From Haloarchaeobius salinus (GTDB lineage Archaea > Halobacteriota > Halobacteria > Halobacteriales > Natrialbaceae): DNA of 64,000 nt. Within the stretch, counting starts at the first letter, position 1. Each line of letters opens with the position of its first letter. The stretch lies in the NCBI RefSeq assembly GCF_024464185.1, contig NZ_JANHAU010000002.1, positions 1,054,001 through 1,118,000 of the forward strand, written 5' to 3'. The notes below the pieces were generated by a model. That model did no database searches and had not been told where the DNA came from. It saw only the letters and a list, made by a program, of their open reading frames with translations. Positions 32,349-40,719 of this stretch are shown piece after piece. The translations under genes and the position numbers were made by a program.

Positions 32349-34259
32349 ATGACTGATGATGAACTTATCTGGCGGATCGCGGGCGGTTCCGGTGACGGGA
32401 TCGACTCGACCAGCCAGAACTTCGCGAAGGCCCTGATGCGGTCGGGGCTCGACATCTTCACACACCGCCACTACCCATCACGAATCCGTGGTGGCCACAC
32501 GTACGTGGAGATCCGAGCGGCAGGGCACGAGGTACAGTCCCGCGGTGACGGCTACAACTTCCTGCTCGCGCTGGGCGACTCGTTCGCCCGGAACCCGAAG
32601 GAGGAGGCCGTCTACGGCGACGAGGAGATCAAACCGCTCTCGGAGAACCTCGACGAGCTCCGCGAGGGCGGGGTCATCGTCTACGACTCCGGGTTGCTGG
32701 AGGAGGACGACGTGGCCGAACTGAACCTCGAGGAGCGTGCCGAGGAGAACGACTGGCACGTCTTCCCCATCGACCTCCGCGGGATGGCCAAGGAGCACGG
32801 CCGCGAGGTCATGCGGAACACGGCCGGCGTCGGCGTCACCGCCGCGCTGCTGGAGATGGAGCTCGACCACATCGAGAACCTGATGACGGACGCGATGTCC
32901 GGTGACGTCCTGGAGGCGAACCTCTCCATCCTGCGCGACGCCTACGAGATGGCTCAGGAGGAGTACGAGTTCGAGCACGACGTGCGCGCCCCCACCGGCG
33001 AGCACGACGAGGAGCAGGTGCTCGTCTCCGGCTCGAACGCCATCGCCTACGGCGCACTCGACGAGGGCTGCCGGTTCATCGCCGGCTACCCGATGACGCC
33101 GTGGACCGACGTGTTCACCATCATGTCCCAGAACCTGCCGAAGATGGGCGGTATCTCCGAGCAGGTCGAGGACGAGATCGCCGCGGCGGCACTCGCGGTC
33201 GGTGCGAGCCACGCCGGCGCGAAGGCCATGTCCGGCTCGTCCGGCGGCGGCTTCGCGCTGATGTCCGAGCCGCTCGGCCTCGCCGAAATGACCGAGACGC
33301 CGCTCGTGCTCGTCGAGTCCATGCGTGCCGGGCCGTCGACCGGGATGCCGACGAAGCCCGAGCAGGCCGACCTCGAGCACGTCCTCTACACCTCCCAGGG
33401 CGACTCCCAGCGCGTCGTCTTCGCGCCGGGGAACATCGAGGAGGCGTACGACCAGACGCGGATGGCATTCCACGTCGCCTACGAGTACCAGATCCCGACG
33501 ATCCTCATCTACGACCAGAAGCTCTCCGGCGAGAACAAGAACGTCGACGAGAGCTTCTTCGACCGCGAGCCGAACCCGTCGCTCGGGTCGACGCTCACGG
33601 AGGAGGAACTGAAGGAGGCCGCCCACGAGGCGACGGGCAAGTTCATGCGCTTCCAGTCCGACCCCGACGAGACCGAGAACGGCGTCAGCCCGCGCTCCCT
33701 GCCGGGACAGAAGGGCGGCCGCTACCTCGCGTCGGGTAACGAGCACTGGCCGTCGGGCCACATCGCCGAGGACCCGGACAACCGCGTCCTCCAGATGGAC
33801 CGCCGCAAGCGCAAGATAGAGTCCATCCGCGCGGAGCTCGACGAGGAGCACGACTCCCAGCAGACGTACTTCGGCGACGACTCCGCGGACCTCGGCATCA
33901 TCACCTGGGGCTCCCAGCAGGGCACCGTCGAGGAGGCCGTCGAACGCCTCAACGACGACGGCCACTCCGTGAAGGGTATCGGCGTCTCCGACATGATGCC
34001 GTTCCCAGAGCAGGAGATGACGGAGTTCCTCGAGAGCGTCGACGAGGCGCTCGTCGTCGAGATGAACGCCTCGGCGCAGTTCCGTGGCCTGCTCCAGAAG
34101 GAGCTGGGCCGCTTCGGACCGAAGCTCACCTCGATGCTCAAGTACAACGGGAACCCGTTCGAGCCCGGCGAGATCGTCGAGGGCTTCGAGATCCGCCTCG
34201 GTGGCGACTCGGCCGAACCGACAGCACAGGTGCGTTTCGAACCAGCAGCAGGTGATTAG
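32349..34259 (+). CDS. porA: 2-oxoacid:ferredoxin oxidoreductase, alpha (fused gamma-alpha) subunit, pyruvate type
   Basis: A 636-residue subunit of the CoA-acylating, TPP-dependent oxidoreductase that haloarchaea use in place of pyruvate dehydrogenase. The N-terminal ~190 residues are the gamma domain (IAGGSGDGIDSTSQNFAKAL, RIRGGHTYVEIR), the rest the alpha domain (GCRFIAGYPMTPWTDVF, SGSSGGGFALM, GMPTKPEQADL). Paired with the beta subunit 3 bases downstream. Lengths of 636 and 311 residues fit the haloarchaeal pyruvate enzyme better than the shorter 2-oxoglutarate enzyme, but the substrate call is a judgement. Electrons go to a 2Fe-2S ferredoxin. Confidence 0.88.
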   Translation: MTDDELIWRIAGGSGDGIDSTSQNFAKALMRSGLDIFTHRHYPSRIRGGHTYVEIRAAGHEVQSRGDGYNFLLALGDSFARNPKEEAVYGDEEIKPLSENLDELREGGVIVYDSGLLEEDDVAELNLEERAEENDWHVFPIDLRGMAKEHGREVMRNTAGVGVTAALLEMELDHIENLMTDAMSGDVLEANLSILRDAYEMAQEEYEFEHDVRAPTGEHDEEQVLVSGSNAIAYGALDEGCRFIAGYPMTPWTDVFTIMSQNLPKMGGISEQVEDEIAAAALAVGASHAGAKAMSGSSGGGFALMSEPLGLAEMTETPLVLVESMRAGPSTGMPTKPEQADLEHVLYTSQGDSQRVVFAPGNIEEAYDQTRMAFHVAYEYQIPTILIYDQKLSGENKNVDESFFDREPNPSLGSTLTEEELKEAAHEATGKFMRFQSDPDETENGVSPRSLPGQKGGRYLASGNEHWPSGHIAEDPDNRVLQMDRRKRKIESIRAELDEEHDSQQTYFGDDSADLGIITWGSQQGTVEEAVERLNDDGHSVKGIGVSDMMPFPEQEMTEFLESVDEALVVEMNASAQFRGLLQKELGRFGPKLTSMLKYNGNPFEPGEIVEGFEIRLGGDSAEPTAQVRFEPAAGD

Positions 34260-34262
34260 ATC

Positions 34263-35198
34263 ATGAGTGCATTCAACGCGATCGGAGAGGAGCGAGAGAT
34301 CGACCGGGACGAGTTCACCCCCGGCAACGAGCCCCAGCCGACCTGGTGTCCGGGCTGTGGCGACTTCGGCGTCCTGAAGGCGCTGAAGCAGGCCCTGCCC
34401 GAGGTCGGCCGGAACCCGGAGGAGGTCCTGACTGTCACCGGAATCGGCTGTTCCGGCAAGCTGAACAGCTACCTCGACAGCTACGGCTTCCACACCATCC
34501 ACGGCCGCTCGCTGCCCGTCGCCCGGGCCGCGAAGCTGGCTAACCCGGAGCTTGAGGTCGTCGCCGCCGGCGGCGACGGTGACGGCTACGGCATCGGCGG
34601 GAACCACTTCATCCACACCGCCCGGGAGAACCACGACATGACCTACATCGTGTTCAACAACGAGGTCTTCGGCCTGACGAAGGGCCAGACCTCGCCCACC
34701 TCCCCGAAGGGCCACAAGTCGAAGACCCAGCCGTCGGGGAGCGCGAAGACGCCCATCCGGCCGCTGTCGCAGTCGCTCAACGCCGGCGCGGGCTACATCG
34801 CCCGCACCGCGGCCGTCAACCCCAACCAGGCCAAGGAGATCATCAAGGAGGCCATCGAGTACGACGGCTTCGCGCACATCGACTTCCTCACGCAGTGCCC
34901 GACCTGGAACAAGGACGCCAAGCAGTACGTCCCCTACATCGACATCCAGGAGTCCGACGACTACGAACACGACATCAACGACCGGGCCGAGGCGTCCCAG
35001 ATGATGTTCGAGACGGAGAACAAGCTCTACGAGGGCGAGGTGCTCACCGGCCGCTACTACGTGGACGACGAGAGCCCGTCCTACCAGGCCGAGAAGCAGG
35101 CAATCGGCGAGATGCCCGACGAGCCGCTCGTCGAGCGGTACTTCGACGAGGACTACGAGTGGGAGCGCAGCTACGACCTGCTCGACCGCCACAAGTAG
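34263..35198 (+). CDS. porB: 2-oxoacid:ferredoxin oxidoreductase, beta (TPP) subunit
   Basis: A 311-residue catalytic subunit. The TPP/Mg motif is GGDGDGYGIGG (about residues 103-113) with the closing VFNN. Four cysteines expected for the single [4Fe-4S] cluster are seen as WCPGCGD (C29, C32), GIGCSGK (C63) and TQCPTWN (about C215). It begins 3 bases after the alpha gene, so they are surely one operon. The C-terminal extension ends in an acidic region. Confidence 0.92.
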   Translation: MSAFNAIGEEREIDRDEFTPGNEPQPTWCPGCGDFGVLKALKQALPEVGRNPEEVLTVTGIGCSGKLNSYLDSYGFHTIHGRSLPVARAAKLANPELEVVAAGGDGDGYGIGGNHFIHTARENHDMTYIVFNNEVFGLTKGQTSPTSPKGHKSKTQPSGSAKTPIRPLSQSLNAGAGYIARTAAVNPNQAKEIIKEAIEYDGFAHIDFLTQCPTWNKDAKQYVPYIDIQESDDYEHDINDRAEASQMMFETENKLYEGEVLTGRYYVDDESPSYQAEKQAIGEMPDEPLVERYFDEDYEWERSYDLLDRHK

Positions 35199-35268
35199 CG
35201 CAGTCACCCGGTTTGCGGCCGGCCTCCGGAGCGATTTTGCGAACCGTCCGTCCCGTTTTCGGATTCAT

Positions 35269-35279
35269 AACTTATTTTT
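35269..35279 (+). promoter_or_regulatory. TATA element of Lrp-family gene
   Basis: AACTTATTTTT ends about 23 bases before the ATG at 35302, the usual place for a leaderless start. This gives the regulator gene its own promoter after porB. Confidence 0.6.
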
Positions 35280-35301
35280 CCGCCGACGCAAACTCTACTG
35301 T

Positions 35302-35730
35302 ATGAGCACCGAATCGACGGCCGACCGTATCCTCTCCGTGCTGGAGGAGGACGCCCAGGCCTCCTACGCCGAGATCGCCGAACGAGCCGATGTGTCCAAA
35401 CCCACCGTCCGGAAGTACATCAGCCAGCTCGAGGACGAGGGTGTCATCGTCGGCTACTCGGCCGACGTGGATCCGAAGAAGCTCTCCAGTCAGTCGATCG
35501 CACTGGTCGGTATCGACGTGGCCTCGGAGCGCTACGTCGAAGCGACGCGGGCACTCAAGTCGCTCGATGCAGTCGAGTCGCTGTACACCTCCAGCGGCGA
35601 CCACATGCTGATGGCCGAGGTGCGTGCCGCCGACGGCGACGAGCTCGGCGACGTCATCCACGACGAGGTGCTCTCCATCGAGGGCGTCACCGCCGCGCAT
35701 CCCTCGTTCCTGCAGGAGCGGCTGAAGTAG
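35302..35730 (+). CDS. Lrp/AsnC-family transcriptional regulator
   Basis: A 142-residue regulator. The N-terminal winged helix (ADRILSVLEEDAQASYAEIA to KPTVRKYISQLEDEGVI) is followed by the RAM/AsnC effector domain (IALVGIDVAS, SLYTSSGDHMLMAEVRA). Lrp-family proteins sense amino acids or other small metabolites and regulate metabolic genes. Immediately downstream of the oxidoreductase operon, which makes that operon a candidate target; it could also be a global regulator. Typical length, no odd features. Confidence 0.88.
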   Translation: MSTESTADRILSVLEEDAQASYAEIAERADVSKPTVRKYISQLEDEGVIVGYSADVDPKKLSSQSIALVGIDVASERYVEATRALKSLDAVESLYTSSGDHMLMAEVRAADGDELGDVIHDEVLSIEGVTAAHPSFLQERLK

Positions 35731-35823
35731 ACCCCGACGGAGGGACGTCGAGGAGACCACGGGTCACAGGCCGCCGGTGCCGCCACCCGGTTCCTTTTGC
35801 ACTCGGATTCCCTACACGTGGGT

Positions 35824-36306
35824 ATGCCTGTCTACTCGCGTCGAACCGTCGTCGACGCCCCGTTCCAGACCGTCTGGGACTTCCACTCCGACGTCGCTGG
35901 GCTGGAGGCGCTCACCCCCGGCTTCGCGAACCTCCGCGTCGAGTCGGTGCGCGGGCCGGACGGCGAACTGGACCCCGACGTGCTCGAGACGGGCGCGGAG
36001 ATCGAGATGTCGATGCGGCCGTTCGGCGTGGGGCCGACCCAGCGCTGGACCTCCGTCATCACTGAACGGACGGAGGACGCCGGCGCGGCGCTGTTCCGCG
36101 ACGAGATGCGCGGTGGCCCGTTCCGACACTGGGAGCACACCCACAGCTTCTACGCCGCAGGCGACCGGACCGTCGTCGACGACCGCGTCGAGTACCGGCT
36201 CCCGCCCGCGGGCCTCGGCGACCTCGCGGGGCCGTTCGCCTGGGTCGGCTTCGAGCCGATGTTCCGGTACCGACACCGCCGAACGAAGGAACTGCTCGAG
36301 CACTGA
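35824..36306 (+). CDS. SRPBCC (START-like) superfamily protein
   Basis: A 160-residue helix-grip protein starting MPVYSRRTVVDAPFQTVWDF. The first strand, the DVAGLEALTPGF segment and the C-terminal long helix (WVGFEPMFRYRHRRTKELLE) match the polyketide-cyclase/ligand-binding fold. Such proteins bind hydrophobic ligands; no ligand can be named. An upstream in-frame ATG at 35797 is a less likely start. Confidence 0.8.
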   Translation: MPVYSRRTVVDAPFQTVWDFHSDVAGLEALTPGFANLRVESVRGPDGELDPDVLETGAEIEMSMRPFGVGPTQRWTSVITERTEDAGAALFRDEMRGGPFRHWEHTHSFYAAGDRTVVDDRVEYRLPPAGLGDLAGPFAWVGFEPMFRYRHRRTKELLEH

Positions 36307-36326
36307 GAGACCCGTCCAGCCTGTAG

Positions 36327-36333
36327 GTTTAAC
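36327..36333 (+). promoter_or_regulatory. TATA element of mini-flavoprotein gene
   Basis: GTTTAAC is centred 30 bases before ATG 36360, consistent with a leaderless transcript. Confidence 0.5.
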
Positions 36334-36359
36334 CGCGTCGCGACCCTTTCTGTATCTGT

Positions 36360-36920
36360 ATGACACACGTCGTAGTCGTCGGCGGCGGTCCCGCCGGCCT
36401 GTCCGCCGCACTGTTCACAGCGAAGAACGGACTCGAGACAACCGTCTACGACACGGATGGCACCTGGATGCACAAGGCGCATCTGTTCAACTACCTCGGT
36501 ATCGAGTCCGAGGACGGCTCCGCGTTCATCGAGGACGCACGCGAGCAGGTCGACGAGTTCGGCGTCGACCGTCACCAGGGCGTCGAGGTTACCGGCGTCG
36601 AGGCGACCGACGACGGCTTCACCGTCACGACGGAGGACGACGACGAGGTCGAGGCGGACTACGTCGTCCTCGCGACGGGCGCGAACCGCGACCTCGCCGA
36701 GGCGCTCGGCTGTGCGTTCACCGACGAGGACATCGTCGACGTGGACGTGACGATGGAGAGCAGCGTCGACGACTGCTACGCGACGGGCGCGATGGTCCGC
36801 GCCGAGGAGTGGCAGGCCGTCATCTCGGCGGGCGACGGGGCGGCCGCCGCGCTCAACATCCTCTCGAAGGAGAAGGGCGAGCACTTCCACGACTTCGACA
36901 CGCCCGCCGACGCGGAGTAG
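36360..36920 (+). CDS. Short FAD-binding thioredoxin reductase-like protein
   Basis: A 186-residue protein. It starts at the FAD-binding fold (VVVGGGPAGLSAAL, residues 5-18), continues with a KAHLFNYLGIESEDG segment like the FNYPGF region of thioredoxin reductase, the ATG signature VVLATGANRDL, and the final FAD-contact strand DDCYATGAM. The whole NADPH-binding domain and the redox CxxC of thioredoxin reductase (normally inserted between the FAD halves) are missing. The gene is not obviously broken: frame, codon use and C-terminus are intact. It is therefore a minimal flavoprotein with an unknown electron donor and acceptor. Confidence 0.82.
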   Translation: MTHVVVVGGGPAGLSAALFTAKNGLETTVYDTDGTWMHKAHLFNYLGIESEDGSAFIEDAREQVDEFGVDRHQGVEVTGVEATDDGFTVTTEDDDEVEADYVVLATGANRDLAEALGCAFTDEDIVDVDVTMESSVDDCYATGAMVRAEEWQAVISAGDGAAAALNILSKEKGEHFHDFDTPADAE

Positions 36921-37004
36921 CGCAGTCGACGACGCCTGTCGAGTGCGACCGTCCGCGTCGCCGCGACCGGAATCTCCTTGACGCACCTCCCCGGATTGCC
37001 TGAC

Positions 37005-37928
37005 GTGTCGGTCACAGTCCGCGAGTACGTCGGCTCCCGGCCGGTCGTCGGGCTCGCCGTCGCGGTCGCCGCCGTCAGCACGAGCGCGCCGCTCGTCGAG
37101 CTGTCGGCGGCCCCGAGCTCGGTGAAGGCGTTCTACCGGGTGCTGTTCATGACCTGCCTGGTCGCGCCGGTGGCACTCCGGCGGTCACCGGGCGACTTCC
37201 GGCGTATCACGTCGCGGGACCTCGGCCTCGCTGTCGTCGCGGGCGTCGCCCTCGCCGCCCACTTCGCGCTCTGGTTCGCGAGCATCGACCTGACGACCAT
37301 CGCGGCGAGCGCGACGCTCGTCCAGACCCAGCCGCTGTTCGTCGCCCTCGGCGCGTGGCTCCTGCTGCGCGACCGCGTCACGCGGCGGACGGTCGTCGGC
37401 ATCCTCGTCGCGGTCGGCGGCGCGGCGCTCATCGGACTCGACGCGGGCGAGAGCGCGACCGCGACCGACCCCCTGCTCGGGAACGTGCTCGCGGTCGTCG
37501 CCGCCGCGATGGCCGCAAGCTACGTGGTGGCCGGGCGGTCGCTCCGCCAGCGCATCCGGCTGTTCCCGTACGTCACCGTCGTCTACGGGGCCTGTACAGT
37601 CGTCCTGCTCGGAACGGTCCTCGCCGAGGGCCACGCCCTCCTGGACTACCCGCCGCGGGAGTACGTCCTGTTTCTGGCGATGGCGGTCGGCCCGGGCATC
37701 TTCGGTCACACCGTCATCAACTGGCTGCTCGAACGGGTCGAGTCGGCCGTCGTTAGCGTCTCCCTGCTCGGTGAACCCCTCGGTGCAGCCCTGCTCGCGC
37801 TGGCGCTGTTCGGCGAGGTACCAGGTGTCCTCACGGTCGTCGGCGGGGCCGTCGCGCTCGTCGGTATCGGCATCACGGTCTGGACGCGGGAGCAGGACGA
37901 GGAAGGGGGCGGCGGTCCGACTGACTGA
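37005..37928 (+). CDS. EamA/DMT-family transporter
   Basis: About 307 residues from the GTG at 37005 (a TTG at 36978 is an alternative start). Ten hydrophobic segments arranged as two EamA repeats can be counted; the motif regions KAFYRVLFM and ASATLVQTQPLFVALGAWLL belong to the first repeat and SAVVSVSLLGEPLGAALLA to the second. DMT carriers export metabolites or amino acids; the substrate is unknown. The C-terminus is short and acidic. Confidence 0.86.
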   Translation: MSVTVREYVGSRPVVGLAVAVAAVSTSAPLVELSAAPSSVKAFYRVLFMTCLVAPVALRRSPGDFRRITSRDLGLAVVAGVALAAHFALWFASIDLTTIAASATLVQTQPLFVALGAWLLLRDRVTRRTVVGILVAVGGAALIGLDAGESATATDPLLGNVLAVVAAAMAASYVVAGRSLRQRIRLFPYVTVVYGACTVVLLGTVLAEGHALLDYPPREYVLFLAMAVGPGIFGHTVINWLLERVESAVVSVSLLGEPLGAALLALALFGEVPGVLTVVGGAVALVGIGITVWTREQDEEGGGGPTD

Positions 37929-38143
37929 GGACCGACTCCGGCCGTTCTCGGCCGACACACCCCACTACTGCATGTGATGCAAGTGAACGGGCGGAAGCTC
38001 GGGACGCTCGGAATCCCTGGCGTCCTCGGCGTGTTCACGAACGAACCGGCGCTGTACCGGTGTTCGCGGTCGACCGAACCGTCGAGGTACCCGTCCCGGC
38101 GAAACCTGAGCGTCCGTGTCCACCGAATCGCGAGCCGCCGGCC

Positions 38144-38914
38144 TCAGTCCACCTCCACGTAGCTCGGGCGCTCCTCGTACGAGATTGGGTCACGCTCGCC
38201 GAGCCGCTGGAAGGCCTGAAGCCGGAACGCGCAGGCGTCACAGGTCCCACAGGCCGGCTCCTCCGCCCGGTAGCACGACCAGGTGTGCTCGTAGGGGACG
38301 TCGAGGGAGAGCCCGTACTCGGCGATCTCGGTCTTCGACCACTCGGCGAACGGTGCCGCGATGTCGATGTCGGTGCCCGGCTTCGTGCCGACGTCGACGA
38401 CGCGCTGGAAGGCGTCGAAGAAGGCCGGTCGGCAGTCGGGGTAGCCCGAGAAGTCCTCGCTGTGAGCACCGATGAAGACGGCGTCGCAGTCGTTCGCCTC
38501 GGCGTAGGAGACCGCCATCGAGAGCAGGTTCGCGTTCCGGAACGGCACGTACGACGACGGCACTTCCTCGGCGTCGAGGTCGGCGTCTTCGACGGCCATC
38601 CCGTCGTCGGTCAGGGAGGAGCCACCCACCGCCTGCAGGTGACCGGTCTCGACGTGGAGGAAGTCGACGACGGCGTCGAGGTCGTCCGAGAGCGCCTCTG
38701 CACACTCGAACTCGCGGTTCTGTGTCTGCTGGCCGTAGCTGGTGTGCAGCAGGCACACCTCGTAGCTCCGGTCGGCCGCGAGGTACGCGGCGGTCGCCGA
38801 GTCCATCCCGCCGGAGGCGAGGACGACGGCGCGCTGCGGTCCGGTCGGTCGGTGGGCACTGGTCGGTTCGTCGGCGTGGTGCTGGTCGCTCGTGTCGGGG
38901 GTCTCGTCGGTCAT
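38144..38914 (-). CDS. queC: 7-cyano-7-deazaguanine (preQ0) synthase
   Basis: A 256-residue PP-loop ATPase making preQ0 from 7-carboxy-7-deazaguanine, the precursor of archaeosine in archaeal tRNA. The PP-loop SGGMDSATAAY is at residues 34-44. The zinc site near the C-terminus is seen in CYRAEEPACGTCDAC (four Cys). The N-terminal ~25 residues form an acidic extension. Last gene of the queD-queE-queC group; the 214 bases beyond it (37929-38143) show no gene. Confidence 0.93.
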   Translation of the reverse strand: MTDETPDTSDQHHADEPTSAHRPTGPQRAVVLASGGMDSATAAYLAADRSYEVCLLHTSYGQQTQNREFECAEALSDDLDAVVDFLHVETGHLQAVGGSSLTDDGMAVEDADLDAEEVPSSYVPFRNANLLSMAVSYAEANDCDAVFIGAHSEDFSGYPDCRPAFFDAFQRVVDVGTKPGTDIDIAAPFAEWSKTEIAEYGLSLDVPYEHTWSCYRAEEPACGTCDACAFRLQAFQRLGERDPISYEERPSYVEVD

Positions 38915-38931
38915 GTGTGTGGTGAAGGGCG

Positions 38932-39696
38932 TCACGTTTCGGGGGCGTCGTTCCAGAGGTCCACGTGGAGGCGTGGGGTGTACCGGTAGCCATGGGCCAT
39001 CGCCAGCTCGGCGACGCGGTCGCGGGTCTCCGCGAGTCGGTCGCGCGTCGCGCCCTCGGGCATCAGCAGCACGTCGCCGTCGCGGATCGGGACGTGAGCG
39101 ACGGCCCGGAGCCGGGAGAGCAGCTCCTCGACCTCCCTGACGTCGGTCTCGTCGGTGACGACGAACTTCAGCTGGTGGTCGTGGTCGGCGACGAGCCGGG
39201 AGAGGCTGTCGAGGTCGATCCGGTCGCGTTCGTGGCGTTCGGCCCACTCGCCCTCGCCGGCGGGGTCCCGCTCGGGGGTGGGCGTGCTGTTCGCCAGCTT
39301 CGGGGAGATGGACGCGAGGTCGATGGGTGCGTCCCGGTGGATGGTGCCGTTGGTCTCGACGGTCGTGTGGTAGCCCCGGGCGTCGAGTTCGTGGAGCAAG
39401 TCGACGACCGCGTCGTGGAGCAGGGGTTCACCACCGGTGACGACGACGTGGTCCGCGCGGTCGTACCCGGCGACCGCCGCGACGATCTCGTCGACGTCCA
39501 TCCAGGCGTGGGTGGGTTCCCACGAGGTGTGGTAGGAGTCACAGAACCAGCACCGGAGGTTGCAGCCGCTCGTGCGGACGAACACGCTCGGGACGCCCGC
39601 GAGGCGACCCTCCCCCTGGAGCGAGTAGAACAGCTCGTTGATGGGGAGGTCGCCGTCGCCGTCGTCCGGCCGGGTCACGTCGCTGGTGACCGGCAT
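38932..39696 (-). CDS. queE: 7-carboxy-7-deazaguanine synthase
   Basis: A 254-residue radical SAM enzyme that contracts the ring of 6-carboxytetrahydropterin to 7-carboxy-7-deazaguanine. The cluster motif is CNLRCWFC (C45, C49, C52), preceded by the family landmark LFYSLQGEGRLAGVPSVFVR and followed by TGGEPLLH and VETNG. Start ATG 39696 leaves one base between it and the queD stop; ATG 39711 would overlap. Placed between queD and queC in the same direction. Confidence 0.93.
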   Translation of the reverse strand: MPVTSDVTRPDDGDGDLPINELFYSLQGEGRLAGVPSVFVRTSGCNLRCWFCDSYHTSWEPTHAWMDVDEIVAAVAGYDRADHVVVTGGEPLLHDAVVDLLHELDARGYHTTVETNGTIHRDAPIDLASISPKLANSTPTPERDPAGEGEWAERHERDRIDLDSLSRLVADHDHQLKFVVTDETDVREVEELLSRLRAVAHVPIRDGDVLLMPEGATRDRLAETRDRVAELAMAHGYRYTPRLHVDLWNDAPET

Positions 39697-39697
39697 C

Positions 39698-40159
39698 TCA
39701 GAAGCCGCCACCGCACAGCTCCGACGTCTCGGAGACGCGGACCGCCACGTCCGCCACGTTGTCGGGGAGGTGCGCCTCGAGCTCTGCCTCGAAGTACGCG
39801 CTCATCACCTCCGCCGTCGGTGGGTGGTCGAGCACGACGACGCCATCGCCGTCGCCGGTCGACTCGAACGCCTCGACGAGCGGGTCGCCGGCCTCCAGCA
39901 GGAACCGGTGATCGAACCCCTCGAGCACGTCGGTCACGTCTCCCTTGTCGACGACCCAGCCCTCCTCGGTGAGCGTCCCCGTCAGGCGGACGGTCACCTC
40001 GTAGTTGTGACCGTGCGGTCGCGAGCACTTCCCGTCGTGATGTTGGATGCGGTGACCGGCGCTGAGACGGATGGGCCGGTCGCGACCGACGTGGAGCGTC
40101 CGCTCGGTGTCGTCGAGCACGACGTCTTCCCGGTCGCGTTCGAGGATCGTTCCAGTCAT
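39698..40159 (-). CDS. queD: 6-carboxy-5,6,7,8-tetrahydropterin synthase
   Basis: A 153-residue enzyme of the PTPS/QueD family, turning dihydroneopterin triphosphate to 6-carboxytetrahydropterin. Zinc ligands H36, H49 and H51 and the catalytic C45 are in AGHRIQHHDGKCSRPHGHNY. The charge-relay block ending in LDHPPTAEV is also present. Start ATG 40159 is preferred over an upstream ATG at 40225. First gene of the archaeosine-precursor group. Confidence 0.92.
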   Translation of the reverse strand: MTGTILERDREDVVLDDTERTLHVGRDRPIRLSAGHRIQHHDGKCSRPHGHNYEVTVRLTGTLTEEGWVVDKGDVTDVLEGFDHRFLLEAGDPLVEAFESTGDGDGVVVLDHPPTAEVMSAYFEAELEAHLPDNVADVAVRVSETSELCGGGF

Positions 40160-40256
40160 ACCTGGATATTCCCCAGGGAATACTTGAACCTGCCGAACGG
40201 GCCGCTGATGCGTCGAGGTCGCCACTGGCGGTGGAGGAACGGACGGTCCGAAGCAG

Positions 40257-40616
40257 TCACTCCATCTGGTCCTGGATGCGGTTCTTCGCCTCCGAGCGTT
40301 CCTTGCAGGAGAACGACGGGGCCGTCTCGGAGAAGTCGACCGCGAGTTCGTCGAGCGTCCGCCGGTAGACGTTGGTCCGTCGACCCTCCTCGGAGAGCTG
40401 TCGCCCCTCGCACTCGAGCAGCCCCGCCTCCACGAGCTCCTCGATACGCCGGTAACAGGTCGCTATCGGGATGCCCATCTCGTCGCTGAGTTCCTGTGCC
40501 GACGCCGGCGACTGCGCCGCACAGAGTATCTTCGCGCTGTACTTGTTGCCCAGTGCCTCGAGCAGGTCCCGCTCGTCGACCCCGGTGCCTTGTTCAGCCC
40601 ATCGTCCAGTAGACAT
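40257..40616 (-). CDS. Winged-helix transcriptional regulator (ArsR/HTH-20-like)
   Basis: A 119-residue regulator. The helix-turn-helix lies at about residues 40-75 (SAQELSDEMGIPIATCYRRI then EELVEAGLLE) with the wing in GRRTNVYRR. There is no obvious effector domain beyond a charged C-terminal helix; the two cysteines (residues ~32 and ~55) might sense a thiol or redox change. A perfect 15-bp palindrome overlaps its promoter, suggesting self-repression. It is 97 bases upstream of queD on the same strand but has its own promoter; control of the que genes is possible, not shown. Confidence 0.8.
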   Translation of the reverse strand: MSTGRWAEQGTGVDERDLLEALGNKYSAKILCAAQSPASAQELSDEMGIPIATCYRRIEELVEAGLLECEGRQLSEEGRRTNVYRRTLDELAVDFSETAPSFSCKERSEAKNRIQDQME

Positions 40617-40639
40617 CTGCCACAGTATAGTCCCATTAT

Positions 40640-40654
40640 CAAGATTGAATCTTG
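40640..40654. promoter_or_regulatory. Perfect 15-bp palindrome over the regulator promoter
   Basis: CAAGATTGAATCTTG has 7-bp arms around a single central base. It begins 24 bases upstream of the regulator start (40616) and overlaps or abuts a GATAAT-like TATA element on the minus strand. This is the spacing of an autoregulatory operator for a dimeric winged-helix protein. Confidence 0.65.
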
Positions 40655-40719
40655 TGGTAGTGGGTCGTTAGGTTTCGCGTGACCAGCAGGATTAGGATCG
40701 TCCGAACCAACACGGAGCT

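Noticed and set aside
32478..35207. 909-codon open frame antisense to porA-porB
   Set aside because: Shadow of two clear oxidoreductase genes; the translation is Leu/Val/Asp/Arg-repetitive without motifs.
37929..38143. Small gene between the DMT transporter and queC
   Set aside because: The open frames on both strands lack host-like composition and conserved pattern; nothing supported.
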